NCBI RefSeq assembly: GCF_963674925.1
Contig: NZ_OY771647.1
Coordinates: forward strand, 1-64,000
Direction: 5' to 3'
Length of the DNA stretch: 64,000 nt
Source: an uncultured Draconibacterium sp.
GTDB taxonomy: Bacteria > Bacteroidota > Bacteroidia > Bacteroidales > Prolixibacteraceae
This document shows, in pieces, positions 24,035-34,500 of this stretch. Each line of letters opens with the position of its first letter. The stretch's first letter is position 1. A program made the translations under genes and the position numbers. The notes below the pieces were generated by a model that did not search any database, was not told the origin of the DNA, and saw nothing but the letters and a program-made list of their open reading frames with translations.

Positions 24035-25294
24035 ATGCAGGAAACAGAACAAGTAGGAGCAATTATTAAAAACGACGCAGTAGTATTAGGACTATTATTG
24101 GCATTACTGGCCGCTATTTTTTATACCAGCAATTCGTCGAAACCCATTTTTAAGAAATTCTACAGTGTTGTTCCGATGCTGTTGCTCTGTTATTTTTTAC
24201 CCAGTTTGCTCACCACGTTTAATATTGTTGACGGCGAACACTCGCAGCTGTATTTTATGGCATCGCGCTACTTGCTGCCGGCAAGTTTGGTTCTGTTAAC
24301 GCTAAGTATTAACCTGAAAGAAGTATTTAAGCTCGGTAGCAAAGCGCTAATTATGTTCCTTACCGGTACCGTTGGTGTTATTATTGGCGGGCCACTTGCT
24401 ATATTATTAGCTTCGCTCATTAATCCTGATCTTGTGGGAGGTGCTGGCCCCGATGCTGTTTGGCGCGGAATGACCACCATTGCCGGAAGCTGGATTGGTG
24501 GTGGTGCCAACCAGGCTGCCATGTACGAGATTTTTAAACCATCGGATCATTTATACTCGATAATGATTACTGTTGATGTGCTGGTGGCCGAAGTGTGGAT
24601 GGCCATTTTGCTGATTGGTGTGGGAAAATCAAAACAGATCGACAAACATTTTAAAGCCGACGCCAGCAGTGTTACCCAACTAAAAGATCACATGCATGAA
24701 TTCAGTCAGCGCATAGCACGTATACCGAGCAGCACCGATATTATGGTTATTGCAGCCATCGGGCTTGGCGTTACCGGGTTTGCACATTTGGTATCCGACT
24801 GGGTAGCCCCTTATATCGAGGTTCATGCTCCGGCATTAAACAAGTTTAGTTTAACCTCAAAATTCTTCTGGTTAATTATCCTTTCAACCACCATTGGTAT
24901 TGGGTTGTCGTTTACAAAACTCCGGAATTACGAAGGAGCGGGCGCATCAAAAATAGGTACGATCTTTATTTATATTCTGGTGGCAACCATTGGAATGAAA
25001 ATGGATGTTGGCAAGATCTTCGATAACATTGGATTGTTTTTGGTTGGCGGAATCTGGATGGCTATTCACGTTATTCTGCTGTTGATTGTCGGGAAACTGA
25101 TCCGTGCACCTTATTTCTTCCTGGCGGTTGGAAGTAAAGCAAACATCGGAGGTGCGGCAAGTGCCCCGGTTGTAGCGGCTGCATTTCACCCGTCGCTGGC
25201 ACCGGTTGGGGTGTTACTGGCCGTTTTAGGTTATGCGTTAGGAACCTACGGAGCGTGGATGTGCGGACTGCTAATGCAGGTTGCAGCACATTAA
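24035..25294 (+). CDS. DUF819-family membrane protein
   Basis: A 419-residue polytopic inner-membrane protein with about ten helices in two inverted halves. The glycine-rich segment GSWIGGGANQAAMYE (about 155-170) and the C-terminal GGAASAPVVAAAFHPSLAPVGVLLAVLGYALGTYGAW repeat are the family's hallmarks. DUF819 proteins are presumed transporters of unknown substrate. This member is alone, under its own promoter; a second one is at 35424-36578. Confidence 0.88.
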   Translation: MQETEQVGAIIKNDAVVLGLLLALLAAIFYTSNSSKPIFKKFYSVVPMLLLCYFLPSLLTTFNIVDGEHSQLYFMASRYLLPASLVLLTLSINLKEVFKLGSKALIMFLTGTVGVIIGGPLAILLASLINPDLVGGAGPDAVWRGMTTIAGSWIGGGANQAAMYEIFKPSDHLYSIMITVDVLVAEVWMAILLIGVGKSKQIDKHFKADASSVTQLKDHMHEFSQRIARIPSSTDIMVIAAIGLGVTGFAHLVSDWVAPYIEVHAPALNKFSLTSKFFWLIILSTTIGIGLSFTKLRNYEGAGASKIGTIFIYILVATIGMKMDVGKIFDNIGLFLVGGIWMAIHVILLLIVGKLIRAPYFFLAVGSKANIGGAASAPVVAAAFHPSLAPVGVLLAVLGYALGTYGAWMCGLLMQVAAH

Positions 25295-25315
25295 CCGTAC
25301 TTTCTGATTCGCTTA

Positions 25316-25807
25316 TCAGAACAGATCAAAAATTTCGCGGAGGGCAACAACAACGACAATGGCAACTAGAATGGCCAGCGAAACAATCATGGCATTTTGT
25401 ACAAAACGGTTTCGCTTTTCGAGTTCTATAACTTTCGATATTTTCCCAATCTTATTGTACACCTTTTTAAGGGCAATATCGTTGTCTTTTATAATGTAAT
25501 CGTAGGCGCCGTATTTTATCGAATTCACAGCCACTTCCATGTCTTCATGCGAAGTGAGAAAAATAAACTCGGTACGTTCGCTGATTTTTTTTACTGCCTG
25601 CAAAACGGCAATTCCGGTAGTATCATTCAAATGATAATCCTCGACAACAATATCAGGGCGCTCACCTTTGTTTACAGCCTCCAAACAATCCTCGGCATTA
25701 TAAAACGATTTAACCCTTTTCATTCCTTGTTTCCGAAGAAATTCAACCACCAGTTTGTGGTATAGTTTGTTGTCTTCAACTACAAAAATCAGTAAATTCT
25801 TATTCAC
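25316..25807 (-). CDS. Receiver-domain protein with C-terminal membrane anchor
   Basis: A 163-residue protein: a CheY-like receiver domain (residues 1-125) with acidic pair E11/D12, phospho-acceptor Asp57 in VVEDYHL, a switch Thr in FIFLTSHED and the Lys of IIKD, then one hydrophobic helix (MIVSLAILVAIVVVVALREI, about 139-158) at the very C-terminus. No DNA-binding or enzyme domain. It starts with GTG at 25807. It probably accepts phosphate at the membrane or binds a partner kinase; no kinase gene is nearby. Confidence 0.85.
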   Translation of the reverse strand: MNKNLLIFVVEDNKLYHKLVVEFLRKQGMKRVKSFYNAEDCLEAVNKGERPDIVVEDYHLNDTTGIAVLQAVKKISERTEFIFLTSHEDMEVAVNSIKYGAYDYIIKDNDIALKKVYNKIGKISKVIELEKRNRFVQNAMIVSLAILVAIVVVVALREIFDLF

Positions 25808-25957
25808 AACTGTTAGCTTTTTCGTGTATTTAACATTTAAATGTACGATTAATTATTCATTTTTAACGACTCCGATTCCTCCCGACGATTTCCCAGAGTT
25901 CCATTCCACTGTTCCAAATTCTTTTGTACTTTAGCCCGAAATCAAAAAAAAGTAAAC

Positions 25958-26770
25958 ATGAAAAATTATATTTTTCTTTCCCTCATCTTCTTTCTATTTG
26001 GCGCTCAAACCCTTGTTGCGCAAGAAACAGAGTATGCCACCGACGAAAATATTCTGTACACGTCTGACGCTTCGGAATATGCACAGGAACGTTGCAAACT
26101 CGATATTTATTACCCGGAAAATAAAACTGATTTTACCACTGTGGTTTGGTTTCATGGTGGAGGAATTACAGGAGGAAATAAATTTATCCCCGAGAAATTA
26201 AAAGAACAGGGAATTGCAGTGGTGGCTGTAAACTATCGTTTGTCGCCAAAAGTTAAATGCCCGGTTTATATCGAGGATGCCGCAGCGGCAGTAGCCTGGA
26301 CCTTTAAAAACATCGAAAAATATGGTGGAAGTAAAGATAAGATCGTTGTCAGCGGACATTCGGCCGGCGGCTACCTTACCAGCATGGTTGGTTTAGACAA
26401 ACATTACCTTGCTGCCCACGATATAAATGCCGACGATATTGCGATGCTGATACCTTTTAGTGGCCATACCATTACACATTTTACGGTTCGCGATGAAAGA
26501 GGAATTCCGGGGACGCAAGCTATTGTTGATGAATATGCACCACTTTATTTTGTTCGCCCCGATGCTCCACCCATTATATTTATTACCGGCGATCGCGAAC
26601 AGGAAATGCTGGGCCGTTACGAAGAGAACGCGTATATGTGGCGCATGATGAAAGTGGCCGGACATAAAAACTGCAAACTAATGGAACTCGACGGTTTTAA
26701 CCACGGCGAAATGGCATCGCCGGCACTTGAAGTTTTATTAAAAGAGATCAAAGTACTGGATAAACCCTAA
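25958..26770 (+). CDS. Exported alpha/beta hydrolase (esterase-like)
   Basis: A 270-residue alpha/beta hydrolase with a signal peptide (MKNYIFLSLIFFLFGAQTLVAQ). The oxyanion loop WFHGGGITGG, the nucleophile elbow GHSAGGYL (Ser near 143) and a C-terminal His in GFNHGEMAS are intact, as in carboxylesterases of the BD-FAE or feruloyl-esterase-like groups. It acts in the periplasm or outside. It is the first of three plus-strand genes spaced 13 and 1 bases apart, probably an operon. Confidence 0.88.
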   Translation: MKNYIFLSLIFFLFGAQTLVAQETEYATDENILYTSDASEYAQERCKLDIYYPENKTDFTTVVWFHGGGITGGNKFIPEKLKEQGIAVVAVNYRLSPKVKCPVYIEDAAAAVAWTFKNIEKYGGSKDKIVVSGHSAGGYLTSMVGLDKHYLAAHDINADDIAMLIPFSGHTITHFTVRDERGIPGTQAIVDEYAPLYFVRPDAPPIIFITGDREQEMLGRYEENAYMWRMMKVAGHKNCKLMELDGFNHGEMASPALEVLLKEIKVLDKP

Positions 26771-26783
26771 GAGTATAAATAAC

Positions 26784-28175
26784 ATGAAAGTGAGCCGTAT
26801 TCTTATTCTGCTTACGATTCTATTATGCGGATTGAATCAGGCAGATGCGCAAAACCTAAATGGTTATTGGGTAGGGAAGGTGAATTTGCCAACGTTGAAA
26901 ATCACCACCTCGTTTCATATTTCGGAAGATGAAAATGGCAAACAGACGATCACACTTTCTGTCCTTGAAGATGGCACAAAAGACCTGCCGTGCGAACTGA
27001 TAAAGGTCACAACCGACAGCATTATTATTTACACGCCCAAAATTGATCACACTTATTCCGGTGTCTTTCAAAACGATACTACCATAAAAGGCGAATGGAG
27101 TAAAAACGGAATTAACACACCGTTGACCCTTGTAAAAACCGATGAAGCTCCCATCTTAAAACGCCCACAAATTCCACAACCACCATTCCCCTACCTTATT
27201 GAGGATGTGGAGTACGTGAACAAAGAATCAGGTTATAAACTGGCGGGCACATTAACCTGCCCGGATACTACTTCTCCTTGCCCGGCAGTGGTGATGATTA
27301 CAGGATCAAGTGCTCAGGATCGTGACGAAACCATATACGGGCACAAACTTTTTTGGGTGATTGCTGATTATTTTGCCCGAAATGGAATTGCGGTATTACG
27401 TGTCGATGACCGCGGAGTTGGTGGTTCCGAAGGAAATATCTCCGCAGCTACGAGTAAAGATTTTGCAGGAGACGTACTTGCCGGGGTAAATTTCCTAAGA
27501 GCAAGAAAAGAAATCGATCCTCAAAATATTGGGTTGATTGGGCACAGCGAAGGAGGTTTGATTGCTCCGATTGCAGCTACAAGTTCTGATGACATTGCTT
27601 TTATTATTATGATGGCAGGTCCGGGAACAACCGGCGAACAAATTCTGAAAGAGCAAAATGTACTGGCGCTGGAAGCCGCGGGTTTGCCGGAATTTCAGAT
27701 CAAACAAAGCGCAATGATTAATCAACGTATCTTTGAAATCATAAAAACTGAGCCCGACTCCGTAAAAACACTTGAGCAACTCCGGACAATTCTATCCCAG
27801 GGATTTTACCCCGGCATGAACGACGAAATGAAAGCAGCAGTTGATGCTAAAATTGCCGGTGTAAACAACAACTGGTTTCGCTATTTTTTAAGCTACGATC
27901 CACAGCCTACACTCGAAAAAGTAACATGCCCGGTTTTGGCCCTTAATGGAGTAAAAGATGTGCAGGTACCGGTTTCGAATCTTGATTCAATAAAATCGGC
28001 CATAACGCATGGAGGCAACACAAACGTTACCACAATAGCTTTTGAGAACCTGAACCATCTTTTCCAGAACTGCGACACCGGTTCAGCGACTGAGTATTCG
28101 CAAATTGAAGAAACCATCGATCCGGAGGTTCTAACAACGATGAAAGACTGGATACTGGAGCAAACCAAAAAATAA
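26784..28175 (+). CDS. Exported alpha/beta hydrolase with N-terminal domain
   Basis: A 463-residue protein: signal peptide (about 1-22), an N-terminal beta-sandwich domain (about 30-120) often seen before this type of hydrolase, then an alpha/beta hydrolase fold with RVDDRGVGGSEGN, the nucleophile GHSEGGLIAPIA and a C-terminal FENLNHLFQ carrying the catalytic His. Substrate unknown; relatives are esterases or peptidase-like hydrolases. Middle gene of the operon with the upstream esterase and the downstream GNAT protein. Confidence 0.85.
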   Translation: MKVSRILILLTILLCGLNQADAQNLNGYWVGKVNLPTLKITTSFHISEDENGKQTITLSVLEDGTKDLPCELIKVTTDSIIIYTPKIDHTYSGVFQNDTTIKGEWSKNGINTPLTLVKTDEAPILKRPQIPQPPFPYLIEDVEYVNKESGYKLAGTLTCPDTTSPCPAVVMITGSSAQDRDETIYGHKLFWVIADYFARNGIAVLRVDDRGVGGSEGNISAATSKDFAGDVLAGVNFLRARKEIDPQNIGLIGHSEGGLIAPIAATSSDDIAFIIMMAGPGTTGEQILKEQNVLALEAAGLPEFQIKQSAMINQRIFEIIKTEPDSVKTLEQLRTILSQGFYPGMNDEMKAAVDAKIAGVNNNWFRYFLSYDPQPTLEKVTCPVLALNGVKDVQVPVSNLDSIKSAITHGGNTNVTTIAFENLNHLFQNCDTGSATEYSQIEETIDPEVLTTMKDWILEQTKK

Positions 28176-28176
28176 A

Positions 28177-28710
28177 ATGCAACTCAACACCAAACGATTA
28201 GTTATACGACCACTAACTATAAATGATAAGCACGCTCTTTTAGCCTATCGTTCGGATGCAGAAGCAAACAAATACCAGGGCTGGATTCCGAAAACGATTG
28301 ACGATGTAGAAACCTTTTTCGGGAAGTTATCTGCCGGATTTAATGTACCGGACACGTGGTTTCAGCTTGCCGTAGTTGACAAAAGTAATTACGAACTCAT
28401 TGGCGACATCGGCATTCATTTTATCGACGAGCAACAAGTTGAGATAGGCTACACCATTGCCAAACAACACCAGGGTTTGGGATTTGCCACCGAAGCGTCA
28501 AAAGCGGTTATCAACTACCTGTTTGGCGAATTGAAAAAACACCGGATAACCGCATCTGTCGATCCGGAGAATATCGCATCGTTTGCCGTGCTTGAGAAAC
28601 TTGGGTTTAGAAAAGAAGCACATTTTAGAGAAAGCCTCTTTCTGAACAACAAATGGGTTGATGATGTGATTTATGGACTATTGGCAAAAGAGTGGGAAAT
28701 AATCGACTGA
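28177..28710 (+). CDS. GNAT-family N-acetyltransferase (RimJ/RimL type)
   Basis: A 177-residue acetyltransferase: MQLNTKRLVIRPLTINDKHALLAY start, acetyl-CoA loop QHQGLGFATEASKAVI near 100-115, and ENIASFAVLEKLGFRKE near the end. Acceptor unknown (small amine or protein N-terminus). It starts one base after the stop of the preceding hydrolase. Confidence 0.9.
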   Translation: MQLNTKRLVIRPLTINDKHALLAYRSDAEANKYQGWIPKTIDDVETFFGKLSAGFNVPDTWFQLAVVDKSNYELIGDIGIHFIDEQQVEIGYTIAKQHQGLGFATEASKAVINYLFGELKKHRITASVDPENIASFAVLEKLGFRKEAHFRESLFLNNKWVDDVIYGLLAKEWEIID

Positions 28711-28730
28711 GTTGGCAGGTTCTCCGAACA

Positions 28731-30089
28731 CTAGGGTTCAGGCACATACCACTCATTGTTTTTCAAATCAACTCCGCCATTCATTTCTTCCTGAACCACT
28801 TTATCAATGATCCAGATTCCTTTTAGGGCCATATTTTCAAAGGAATCTATTCCATTCTCCTCAAAACCGATTCTGGTTCGTTGAATGTCAAAACGGTTGG
28901 AGAACATTCTGCCAAAAGCATTTTCAACTCCTTCTTTTCCAATCATAAACCCAATTAATCCGCCCCATGTGGCTGTAGGATTGTCAGCATCCCAACCGCA
29001 GAGGGTTCCTATTTTAATTGTCTCAAGCAAATCACCTTCGCCATAAAACAAACTAACCAAACTCGCTGCAAAGTTGATTCCGGCAGCAAAACAAGCATTG
29101 CAATACAAGTTCCGCGAAGTCATATCATATCCATCGGCCTGATTAAGCTGATACCGTGTATAAACCGAATCGCGGGCCTGTTCCCACGGAATTCCTTCAT
29201 TGTATTTTGATTTCACGTATTCATACATTTTGTGCGAATAAGACGTTTCGGGAAGTTGGTCTTTCGCCTGTTCTGCCATCCAGAAGAGTTGTTCTTTCAA
29301 AGGCAAAGTCTTATCAACGGCAGAAGCCAGCGAAAACATCGACACATAAAATTCCGAAATCCACTCACTATTCTCACGTGCAGTATTCTGAATAGGTAAA
29401 CGTGCCAGTTTGAAAGCAATATCAGGTCGTGCAGGGGCAAACAACCCAAATATTTCGGTAGTTAACTGCGCATCAATCATTTCAAATTCAGGATTATTTT
29501 CAGGATCGCCGGTTGCTGGCGGCACCAATCCTTCTTTCATTAAATCGAAAGCCTTTTGGTTCGACACCCACAAATAGTTTTCCTCATCCTGTTTTATATG
29601 CTCCAGCCAACCCTCACGAATTTGTTCGCCCGTTAAAACCGACGTTTGGTATTTTAATAAAAGTTCCTGATAAATGTATTCGATATCCGTATCGTCGTCA
29701 GCTCCCCAAACACTATCAACATCAGCAAACACAAAATCAATTACAGGTGACAAATCGCTCGGAATACCTTCGCCCCAAATACTTGGTTGATCGGGTTTGC
29801 CCCAGTCGTTCCGGGTGTAAAAATCACCGGTTTTTATTTCGCCAATGTTCCCTATTTTATCCATCTCTGTAACTAAACCTGTCCAGTTGGCAATGCAGGT
29901 ACCCAACCAAAAGCCCTGAAGTTTTTTATAATAGTCTTCTCTGCTGATGATTCTGTCGGTGCTTTTTGCAGTATAGCTTTCATACACAAGATTTGGATTT
30001 TGTGTTATCTCTGATGTTTTAGTGCAACTCGTAGTAACTGCAAAAATGATTATCAATAGAAAGGAATACAGGGAAAAGTCGTTTTTCAT
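28731..30089 (-). CDS. ADP-ribosylglycohydrolase-fold lipoprotein
   Basis: A 452-residue protein with a lipoprotein signal (IFAVTTSC, lipid Cys near residue 22), so it is anchored on the outside of the inner membrane or in the outer membrane. The mature part has ADP-ribosylglycohydrolase family signatures: ADDDTDIEYIYQELL (like TDDTxM, metal binding) and GTLCGWDADNPTATWGGLIG (like GDTDTxA). The family removes ADP-ribose or acts on related N/O-glycosides; an exported member probably acts on a glycan or nucleoside-like substrate. It is convergent with the operon at 25958-28710. Confidence 0.82.
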   Translation of the reverse strand: MKNDFSLYSFLLIIIFAVTTSCTKTSEITQNPNLVYESYTAKSTDRIISREDYYKKLQGFWLGTCIANWTGLVTEMDKIGNIGEIKTGDFYTRNDWGKPDQPSIWGEGIPSDLSPVIDFVFADVDSVWGADDDTDIEYIYQELLLKYQTSVLTGEQIREGWLEHIKQDEENYLWVSNQKAFDLMKEGLVPPATGDPENNPEFEMIDAQLTTEIFGLFAPARPDIAFKLARLPIQNTARENSEWISEFYVSMFSLASAVDKTLPLKEQLFWMAEQAKDQLPETSYSHKMYEYVKSKYNEGIPWEQARDSVYTRYQLNQADGYDMTSRNLYCNACFAAGINFAASLVSLFYGEGDLLETIKIGTLCGWDADNPTATWGGLIGFMIGKEGVENAFGRMFSNRFDIQRTRIGFEENGIDSFENMALKGIWIIDKVVQEEMNGGVDLKNNEWYVPEP

Positions 30090-30278
30090 TTTTTATAAAT
30101 ATTATCCATCCTGGCGTTCTTGTGCAAGTTAATATTTTGAATATAATTTTTATAAAATCTGGCTTTTTAACCAATTGAAGTAAACACTCCACCTCAATTT
30201 TCGTCAGCGCCATCCATTTTGTTACCGATTCAAAATATTTGATGTTCGATTTTTGTATTTTGGAGCTTTCAAACGATT

Positions 30279-31583
30279 ATGTCTACAAAAAAACGCATTC
30301 TGAATATCCTTTTCTGGTCGGTGGTATCAGCGGCTTTTATCGGGCCGGGAACCATAACTACCGCCGCCAAATCAGGTGCAGCTTTGGGAACTGATCTGCT
30401 CTGGGCCTTACTTTTTTCTACATTGGCCTGTTTACTTTTGCAGGAAGCAGCAGCACGTTTAACCATCACATCAGGGTTAAATCTGGGGCAGGCTATTGTA
30501 CATCAGTTTGAAAAAAGTAAAGCAAAACTGCCAATTCTGATTTTGGTTTTGGGAGCAATTGTTATTGGCGCCGCGGCATATGAAATGGGTAATTTGCTGG
30601 GAGCAGTTGCCGGTTTTCGTTTGATATTTGATGTGCCGGCGTGGATACTGGTTCTCATTATCGGTACTATGGCAGCCATTATCCTTAATATTCCATCATT
30701 GAAAATTATTTCCACCATAATGGGATTTGTTGTAGTACTTATGGGTATCGGCTTTCTGATTACTGCCTGTTTAATTAAACCGGAATTAAATGCCCTTTTT
30801 AAAGGGACTTTTATACCACGTTTTCCTTCGACCAATGCAGCCGGACTTTTGGTGTTAGGCCTGATCGGAACAACCATTGTTCCTTATAACCTCTTCTTGG
30901 GCTCCGGTATTTCCAGCCAGAAACAATCGGTAAAAGAAATGCGTTTTGGGCTGGCAGTGGCCATTTTGCTGGGCGGCCTTTTTTCGATGGCCGTATTGAT
31001 AGTAGGAACTGCTGTAACGGCAGAATTTTCATTTCAGAATCTATCCCTCGCTTTACAGCAAAAAGTAGGACCAGCCGGAAAATACCTGCTTGGCTTTGGC
31101 TTATTTGCAGCCGGTTTTACCTCATCGGTAACCGCACCACTGGCCGCAGCCATCACATTGAAAAGCCTTTTCGGAAATAAAAATCCTGAAAAATGGCAGG
31201 CAAGTTCCTTGAATTTCAAACTGGGCTGGTTGGTGGTTTTGCTTTTCGGAATTGGTTTTGCCGTGGTGAATGTGAAGCCCATTCCGGCGATAATTCTGGC
31301 GCAGGCATTAAACGGATTTCTGCTCCCATTTGTAAGCATATTCCTTTTCATCGTAATCAACAACAAGGCAATAACCGGAACCAAAACAAATCCTACACTA
31401 CTGAATGTGCTAATGCTAATTGTAATTTTTGTAACGCTGATCCTCGGCTTGAATAGCGCTACAAAAGCGTTTTGCAGTGTGTTTTTACCAACGATTACTC
31501 CGGGGAATGGGGTGCTTTGGGGCATAGGTCTTGTGGCAATGATGATTTCAGCGTGGGTGTGGTTTAAAGGACAAAAGAATTAA
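30279..31583 (+). CDS. Nramp-family transporter with altered metal site
   Basis: A 434-residue, 11- to 12-helix transporter of the Nramp (MntH-like) fold: TM1 SAAFIGPGTITTAAKSGAALG and TM6 GLIGTTIVPYNLFLGSG align to the canonical DPGN and MPHN motifs. Here the TM1 Asp and Asn are Gly22 and Thr25 and the TM6 Met is Val201, so the usual metal ligands are absent. The stop codon is one base before the start of the oxoprolinase gene, so the two are co-expressed. A substrate other than Mn2+/Fe2+ is inferred. Confidence 0.85.
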   Translation: MSTKKRILNILFWSVVSAAFIGPGTITTAAKSGAALGTDLLWALLFSTLACLLLQEAAARLTITSGLNLGQAIVHQFEKSKAKLPILILVLGAIVIGAAAYEMGNLLGAVAGFRLIFDVPAWILVLIIGTMAAIILNIPSLKIISTIMGFVVVLMGIGFLITACLIKPELNALFKGTFIPRFPSTNAAGLLVLGLIGTTIVPYNLFLGSGISSQKQSVKEMRFGLAVAILLGGLFSMAVLIVGTAVTAEFSFQNLSLALQQKVGPAGKYLLGFGLFAAGFTSSVTAPLAAAITLKSLFGNKNPEKWQASSLNFKLGWLVVLLFGIGFAVVNVKPIPAIILAQALNGFLLPFVSIFLFIVINNKAITGTKTNPTLLNVLMLIVIFVTLILGLNSATKAFCSVFLPTITPGNGVLWGIGLVAMMISAWVWFKGQKN

Positions 31584-31584
31584 C

Positions 31585-34500
31585 ATGGCAAATAAATATT
31601 TTCAACTTTTTGTAGACACCGGTGGAACCTTCACCGATTGTATAGGCATTGATGAGACGGGTACAGAATACCGCCAAAAGGTTCTGAGCAGCAGCAGCCT
31701 GCGCAGTACCATCGAAAAAGTAATATCAGCAAAACAATGTGTAATCGCAGATTCATGGAACTTACATCGCGACATTTTTAAAGGCTTTTCATTTCGATTG
31801 CTACAACAAATAACCACCGGGAGTAAAGTTGTTTCGTTTGATGTGCAGCATAATATCCTTCAACTCGATACTCCATGTCTTACGCCTGAAATGAAGGGCA
31901 GCAACTTTGAACTCACCTCATACGAGGAAGCTCCGGTCTTGGGGGCACGACTGATTACCCAAACAGGTTTGAACGAAGCGTTTCCGGAACTGCACCTTAA
32001 ACTCGGGTCGACAAAAGGAACCAATGCTTTGTTGGAAAACAAGGGTGCCAAAACACTATTTATTGTAACAAAAGGTTTTGCCGACCTGCTGGAAATTGGC
32101 AACCAGGCGCGCCCCGATATTTTTGCTATGAACGTGGAAAAATCACGACAACTGACGCATCAAATCATCGAAGTGGATGAACGTATCGACTCAAGCGGAA
32201 AGGTGTTAAAAACGCTCGATTTTGATGATCTCAAAAAAAAGCTAAACGCAGTAGATCTTAACGAAATTGAATCGGTTGCTATCGCGCTGATGAACGCCTA
32301 TCTCAATCCTGAACACGAGCACCAACTGGCACAATTGCTGAAAGATATGGGATTCAGCTTTGTTTCCCAATCAACAGAATTATCGCCGCTGATAAAAATC
32401 TTGAACCGTGCAGAAACGGCAGTTGTCAACGCCTACCTCTCTCCTATCATTCATAACTACGTAAACCGGATTACAGAAAAAACAGGAAGGAATCTGTTCC
32501 AGATTATGACCAGTGCCGGAGGTTTGGTGTCGGCTGATAAATTTCACCCGAAGGACAGTCTTTTGAGTGGCCCGGCCGGTGGTGTAGTTGGTGCACGCAA
32601 GATTGGAGGGAAAGAAGGTTACGCTAAACTTATCACTTTTGATATGGGAGGCACCAGCACCGATGTTTCGCGAATCGATGGCGAGTTCGACTACCGCTAC
32701 GAACTGCAGGTTGGTGATGCCCGAATAAACAGTCCGGCCATTGCCATTGAAACCGTGGCTGCAGGTGGTGGTTCCATTTGCGGTTTTGATGGGTACAAAC
32801 TTTTTGTTGGGCCCGAAAGTGCCGGTGCATATCCCGGCCCGGCATGTTACGGTGCCGGAGGACCGCTTACCATTACCGACGTAAACCTGCTTTTAAACCG
32901 GCTTGACGCAAGTCAGTTTGGTATTCCCGTTTTCAGAAATGAAGCAAAAAAACGCCTGGAGGAGTTACTGGTCTCAATGGGGAAAAGCACCGGAGAAAAA
33001 CCTTCAGCCATAACAGTATTAAATGGATTTATTGCCATTGCCAATGAAATTATGGCCGGAGCCATTCGGAAAATTTCAATTACCAAGGGTTATGATCCGA
33101 AAGACTTTGCACTGGTTGCATTTGGTGGTGCCGGCGGATTGCACACCTGCGATATTGCCGAAATTCTTGGCATCCAAAATATTCTACTACCAAAAGACGC
33201 AGGGCTGTTAAGCGCCTACGGAATTGGGAATGCAAGCGTTGAACGTTTTGCTGAAAAACAAGTACTGCAGAATTTAAAGGAGGTTGAGAATTTGTTACCC
33301 GACTGGTTCAACGAAATTGAAACGGAGGCCACAAAAAAATTACAAAACGAAGGTTTTAATACTGATTATATAAACATACGCCAGCGAATGGTATTTATGC
33401 GTTTTGCTGGTCAGGATTCTTCTCTTGAAATTCATTTTTCTGATATTGAACAACTGGTTGCTGACTTTCATCAGCAATACCAAAAGATTTATGGGCACAC
33501 CGTTAGCAACCGCACCATAGAGATTGAGGCGATTCGGGTGCTGGCTGCTGTGGAGACTTCGGATAAAGAAACGATCATTGCATCAAAAACAAGTTACCTG
33601 CCCGAACCACTGAAAACGACTGACAATGGTACTCCCGTTTTTGTTCGGAACAAGCTGAAAGCAGGAGCGCAAATAAATGGGCCGGCACTTTTCCTCGATA
33701 GTTTTTCTACCACATTTGTAAAAAGTGGCTGGTCGTTGGAATTGCAACATACCGGGACAGCCATTTTAAAAAGCCAGACCAGAAACCGGCAAGCTGAAAC
33801 CAAACAAAACCGCGAAACCGAGCTGGAATTGTTCACTAACCGGTTTATGGCCATTGCTGAAAATATGGGTGCTTTATTGCAACGTACCGCTTTATCGGTA
33901 AACATTAAAGAACGCCTCGACTTTTCATGTGCGCTGCTGGATAAAGACGGACGCCTGGTGGCTAATGCGCCTCATATTCCGGTGCATCTGGGCGGACTCG
34001 GCGTTTGTGTGCGTGAGCTAATCAAACATTTCGAATTTAAGGAGGGTGACACCATCGTTACCAATCATCCGAAATACGGTGGTTCACACTTGCCCGATGT
34101 AACATTGGTTTCGCCCGTATTTTATGGTGGAGAACGTGTTGGGTTTGTGGTTAACCGCGCACATCATTCCGAGATTGGCGGGATCAGTCCGGGATCGATG
34201 CCACCGAACGCAAAAAACCTTGAAGAAGAGGGCGTTTGTATTGCTCCTTTTTACGTCGTCAAAAATGGGCAACCTGACTGGGACGGAATGCGAAAAATCT
34301 TGCTCAACTGCAAATTCCCCACCCGATCGGTAGAAGAAAACCTGGCTGATTTGAATGCTGCTTTGGCAGCCAACAAAAATGGTTCTGAAGCCCTGATCGA
34401 CCTCATCCATAAACACGGAAAAGAAACCGTGCAGAATTATCTCGACCTGTTGCGGGATCATGCTGCGCAAAAAATGAAAGCCACACTTCAGAAGTTTGAG

